Part shown: positions 61,131 through 64,000 of the stretch, one piece after another | Position numbering within the stretch: the first letter of the stretch is position 1 | Layout of the letters: each line of letters opens with the position of its first letter | Origin: HTCC5015 sp051747425 | GTDB lineage: Bacteria > Pseudomonadota > Gammaproteobacteria > HTCC5015 | Direction: 5' to 3' | NCBI GenBank assembly: GCA_051747425.1 | Contig: JBNJGD010000010.1 | Span: 1 to 64,000, forward strand | DNA: 64,000 bases | Notes under the pieces: generated by a model | The model's input: only the letters and a program-made list of their open reading frames with translations | Databases searched by the model: none | What the model was told of the DNA's origin: nothing | Position numbers and translations under genes: made by a program

Positions 61131-61159
61131 TTGCAGGGCGCCACGGGTGGGCGCACAAT
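61131..61159 (+). promoter_or_regulatory. Promoter of cold-shock gene
   Basis: TTGCAG (61131-61136), a 17-base spacer, and CACAAT (61154-61159). It gives a leader of about 150 bases before the csp start, the usual long 5' UTR of cold-shock mRNAs. Confidence 0.55.
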
Positions 61160-61316
61160 GGAACGGTCTCGGTATGAGACAGGGCTCCACTGCAAGATTG
61201 ACGACCTCAGAACACCTCTGAACACCGCCTCTCACGCACTACCAGCTTCTTCTCTACCTGATTTATCCGATTAAGAGATTCCCGAGAGGAATCGTGTTTA
61301 AGACCAAGAGGTTATT

Positions 61317-61526
61317 ATGTCAGAACTCATTACTGGAACCGTTAAGTGGTTCAACGACGACAAAGGTTTCGGCTTCATCCAGCAGGAAAGCGGCCCCGAT
61401 GTATTTGTTCACTTCAGCGCTATCAACGGCACTGGCCGTCGCTCACTGGCCGAAGGCCAGACAGTGAACTTCGAAATCACTGACGGCCAAAAAGGCCCTC
61501 AGGCCAGCAATGTAACCGCCGACTAA
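61317..61526 (+). CDS. Cold-shock protein
   Basis: A 69-residue CSD/OB-fold RNA chaperone with the RNP motifs KGFGFI and VFVHF, preceded by GTVKWFN. A typical CspA-family member. The leader of about 150 bases suggests post-transcriptional control by temperature. The GAGG before the ATG is a good ribosome site. Confidence 0.96.
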   Translation: MSELITGTVKWFNDDKGFGFIQQESGPDVFVHFSAINGTGRRSLAEGQTVNFEITDGQKGPQASNVTAD

Positions 61527-61544
61527 ACCCGGCCGTTTCGTTGT

Positions 61545-61573
61545 AAAAAAGGAGGCTTCGGCCTCCTTTTTTT
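61545..61573 (+). terminator. Terminator after csp
   Basis: AAAAAAGGAGGC-TTCG-GCCTCCTTTTTTT, with a stable UUCG tetraloop, 18 bases after the stop codon. Confidence 0.94.
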
Positions 61574-61659
61574 ATGCCCGCCCGCCGACCAGTTCTTACC
61601 TTGCCAAGCCCGCTCCGCTCGCGCACATTGGTCTGATCACAGCAAACAGACCAAACCAC

Positions 61660-62343
61660 ATGCAAGACTATCTGCAGGAAACCCGCTATTTCGACTACCA
61701 GCACCCGCTGGTGCGCGAGTTTGTCGAGCGCGCCCTGGGCGAAGCCGGGCTCGATGGCGATCGCGGCGACGAGGTCCAACGCGCCGTGGCCCTCTACCGC
61801 GCCGCCCGCGACGGCATTCGCTACAACCCCTACACCTTCCAGACCAGCGATGAGAGCTTCTCCGCCAGCGGTACACTGGCGGCCGGTCAAAGTTACTGCA
61901 TTCCCAAGGCCGTCTTGCTGGGCGCCGCCGCCCGCGCCGTGGGCATCCCCTCTCGCCTGGGCCTGGCCGATGTCAAAAATCACCTCTCCAGCCCGCAGTT
62001 GCTGGAGTATTTGCGCAGCGATGTCTTTCGCATGCACGGCTACATCGAGCTCTACCTGGACGGCCAGTGGGTCAAGGCCACGCCGGCCTTCGACACCCGC
62101 CTGTGCCAGCGCATGGGGGTAGAGCCCCTGGCGTTTAACGGCCGGGAGGACTCCATCTTCCAGCCCTACACCGAGGGCGGACAAAAGCACATGGAATACC
62201 TCAACGACCACGGCTACTTCGCCGATGTGCCGGTGGATTTCATCATCGACACCATCGCCCACCACTACCCCCACCTGGCCGCCGACCTCAAACGCGACAC
62301 CAGCAACCGCTCCCTGGAACAGGACCTGGCAAACGGAAGCTGA
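61660..62343 (+). CDS. Transglutaminase-like protein
   Basis: A 227-residue cytoplasmic protein of the transglutaminase-like superfamily. The likely triad is Cys in GQSYCIPKAV, His in MHGYIELYLDGQW and Asp in KATPAFDTRLC. No signal peptide. Bacterial members are proteases, peptide amidases or transglutaminases; the actual reaction here is unknown. Confidence 0.86.
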   Translation: MQDYLQETRYFDYQHPLVREFVERALGEAGLDGDRGDEVQRAVALYRAARDGIRYNPYTFQTSDESFSASGTLAAGQSYCIPKAVLLGAAARAVGIPSRLGLADVKNHLSSPQLLEYLRSDVFRMHGYIELYLDGQWVKATPAFDTRLCQRMGVEPLAFNGREDSIFQPYTEGGQKHMEYLNDHGYFADVPVDFIIDTIAHHYPHLAADLKRDTSNRSLEQDLANGS

Positions 62344-62347
62344 TCCC

Positions 62348-62575
62348 GTAGGAGCGGCGACCCCGCCGCGACAGAATGTTGCGTCATTGCGAGCGAAGCG
62401 ATCTGCCTAACCGTTCGGCAGATCGCCACGCCGCTTCGCGGCTCGCGATGACAGACTTCCGTCATTGCGAACGAAGTGAAGCAATCTACATAACCGTTTG
62501 GCAGGTCGCTTCGTCGGCACTGCCTCCTCGCGATGACGGGAAAACTTCGTGCTCTTCGTGGCTCTGTGGCCAAAC
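62348..62575. repeat. Intergenic repeat island 7
   Basis: No gene. A GTAGGAGCGGCGACCCCGCCGCGACA half element at 62348-62372; CATTGCGAGC-type elements at 62383-62407, 62419-62452, 62461-62489 and 62501-62537 in both senses; a CTTCGTGGCTCTGTGGCC stretch at 62554-62571. It lies directly before hrpB. Confidence 0.85.
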
Positions 62576-62595
62576 CCATCAGGTATACTCCGCCC

Positions 62596-64000
62596 ATGCT
62601 GTCTTCCCTGCCCATCAATGCGGTGCTCGGCGAGCTGTCGGACGCGCTGGCGCACCACAACCGGGCCATCCTCCAAGCGCCGCCGGGGGCGGGCAAGACC
62701 ACCGCCGTGCCGCTGGCCCTGCTCGACGCCGACTGGCTTCAAGGGCAAAAGATCATCGTGCTGGAGCCCCGCCGCCTGGCCGCCCGCCGGGCCGCCGAGC
62801 GCATGGCGGAACTGCTGGGCGAGGGCGTCGGCGAGACCGTGGGCTACCGCATTCGCCTGGAGCGCAAAGTCAGCCAACAAACCCGCATCGAGGTGGTCAC
62901 CGAGGGCGTACTCACCCGCATGATCCAGGACGACCCCGCCCTCACCGGCGTGGGCGCCGTGCTCTTTGACGAATTCCACGAGCGCAACCTGCAGGCCGAC
63001 CTGGCCCTGGCCTTCAGCCTGCAAAGCCAGACCCTGCTGCGCGAGGATCTGCGCCTGCTGATCATGTCCGCCACCCTCGACGGCGAGGGCATCCAGCAAC
63101 TGCTGGACGGCGTCGACGACAGCCACACCCCGCTGATCACCAGCGAGGGCCGCAGCTTTGAAGTCGACACCCGCTATCTGGACACCCCGGCCCCGCGCCC
63201 GGCCGACCGCCGCGCCTGGCTGGGCGGATTGGCCCGGCTGGTGCTCGACGCCCTGGCGGAGGAACCCGGCAGCGCCCTGGTATTTGCCCCCGGCCAGGGC
63301 GAGATCCAAAAACTTGCCGAACAGCTCAAGGCCCAACTCGACGACCCCAATACGATCATTGCCCCGCTCTACGGCGCCCTCTCCAAAGCCGAGCAGGACC
63401 GCGCCATCGCCCCGGCGCCCCGGGGCCAGCGCAAGGTGGTACTGGCCACCAACATCGCCGAGACCAGTCTGACCATCGAGGGCATCCGCATCGTGGTCGA
63501 CGGCGGTCTGCAACGGCGCAGCCGCTTTGACCCCAACACCGGCATGAGCGGCCTGGTCACCGAGCCCATCGCCAGCGACGCCGCCGACCAGCGACGGGGC
63601 CGCGCCGGGCGACTGGAGCCCGGCGTTTGCTACCGCTACTGGACCCGCGCCGAACAACACCAGCGCCCGGACCACAGCCCGGCGGAAATCGCCATCAGCG
63701 ACCTGGCCCCGGCCCTGCTGGAAGTGGCCCGCTGGGGCGTTACCGACCTGAGCGAGCTGCACTGGCTGGACGCCCCGCCCGAGGCCCATGTGCAACAGGC
63801 CCGGCAACTGCTGCGGGATCTGGGCGCGCTGGACGACCAACACCGCATCACCGCCCACGGCGAACAATTGCTGCAACTGGGCCTGCATCCTCGACTGGGA
63901 CACATGCTGCTGCACAGCCGCCAATGGCAACTGGCGGACACCGCCTGCCAGATCGCCGCCCTGCTGGAAGAGCGCGACCCGCTGCCGCGCAGCGCCGGCA
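62596..64000 (+). CDS. hrpB: ATP-dependent helicase HrpB (3' end outside window)
   Basis: The first 468 codons of a DEAH-box helicase. Motif I QAPPGAGKTT, DEFHERN (motif II), MSATLD (motif III), TNIAETSLTIEGI and QRRGRAGR (motif VI) are all present and in order. HrpB-type length is about 820 residues, so the rest lies beyond base 64000. Start ATG 62596 lies just after a repeat island. Its exact RNA role is unclear in most bacteria. Confidence 0.95.
   Translation, partial: MLSSLPINAVLGELSDALAHHNRAILQAPPGAGKTTAVPLALLDADWLQGQKIIVLEPRRLAARRAAERMAELLGEGVGETVGYRIRLERKVSQQTRIEVVTEGVLTRMIQDDPALTGVGAVLFDEFHERNLQADLALAFSLQSQTLLREDLRLLIMSATLDGEGIQQLLDGVDDSHTPLITSEGRSFEVDTRYLDTPAPRPADRRAWLGGLARLVLDALAEEPGSALVFAPGQGEIQKLAEQLKAQLDDPNTIIAPLYGALSKAEQDRAIAPAPRGQRKVVLATNIAETSLTIEGIRIVVDGGLQRRSRFDPNTGMSGLVTEPIASDAADQRRGRAGRLEPGVCYRYWTRAEQHQRPDHSPAEIAISDLAPALLEVARWGVTDLSELHWLDAPPEAHVQQARQLLRDLGALDDQHRITAHGEQLLQLGLHPRLGHMLLHSRQWQLADTACQIAALLEERDPLPRSAG

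Overview
The window reads as a chromosomal segment of a GC-rich, Gram-negative gammaproteobacterium. The evidence is cmoAB, an 823-residue FadE, MltF, FldB, CutA, HrpB, a CpxRA-like pair and several lipoproteins with signal peptides. A marine or soil oligotroph related to Cellvibrionales/Alteromonadales is a guess. No rRNA, tRNA or CRISPR array was recognised.

Layout. 1-9.7 kb: end of an unknown gene, msrB, a decayed gene, a Na/Pi symporter-like operon, an OsmC-YcaO fusion flanked by two solo HigA-type antitoxins, and a TetR regulator divergent from an Lcp/MpaB-type haem oxygenase with two matched operators. 9.8-16.2 kb: an AT-richer accessory island, all genes on the minus strand, with integron attC-like sites between genes and no integrase in the window. 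It holds two HEPN-like proteins, a nucleotidyltransferase next to a soluble GT51 transglycosylase, an Mrr-like membrane nuclease, and a Ser/Thr kinase coupled to a DUF3010 protein. 16.4-27.1 kb: membrane proteins, cmoA-cmoB, and a methylcitrate operon (prpC-acnD-prpF) without prpB. 27.2-34.9 kb: TetR, OmpA-family lipoprotein, a TRAP transporter with its TatT lipoprotein, and a receiver-like/kinase fusion. 35-46 kb: fadD, a two-component system, a small-RNA candidate, bactofilin, fadE, cutA, GAPDH. 46-64 kb: LysM protein, nth, mscS, mltF, fldB, grxA, a voltage-gated-type channel, an S2P protease, a lipocalin, an AlkK-type ligase, two orphan solute-binding proteins, a nitronate monooxygenase, cold-shock protein, transglutaminase-like protein and the start of hrpB.

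Two window-wide patterns stand out. First, reading by eye, the tetranucleotide ACGT is absent or nearly absent from all core genes, where Asp, Asn, His or Tyr before Val take codons ending in T. It occurs 13 times between 10.8 and 16.03 kb and twice in the decayed gene near 1.3 kb. This suggests long-term counter-selection of ACGT in the host and recent arrival of those segments. Second, intergenic gaps between operons are filled by a mosaic of at least six short palindromic repeat families, in seven islands.

Functionally, the core is rich in fatty-acid and propionate use (fadD, fadE, an AlkK-type ligase, prpC-acnD-prpF, nitronate monooxygenase). The accessory island looks like a store of candidate anti-phage or stress modules.
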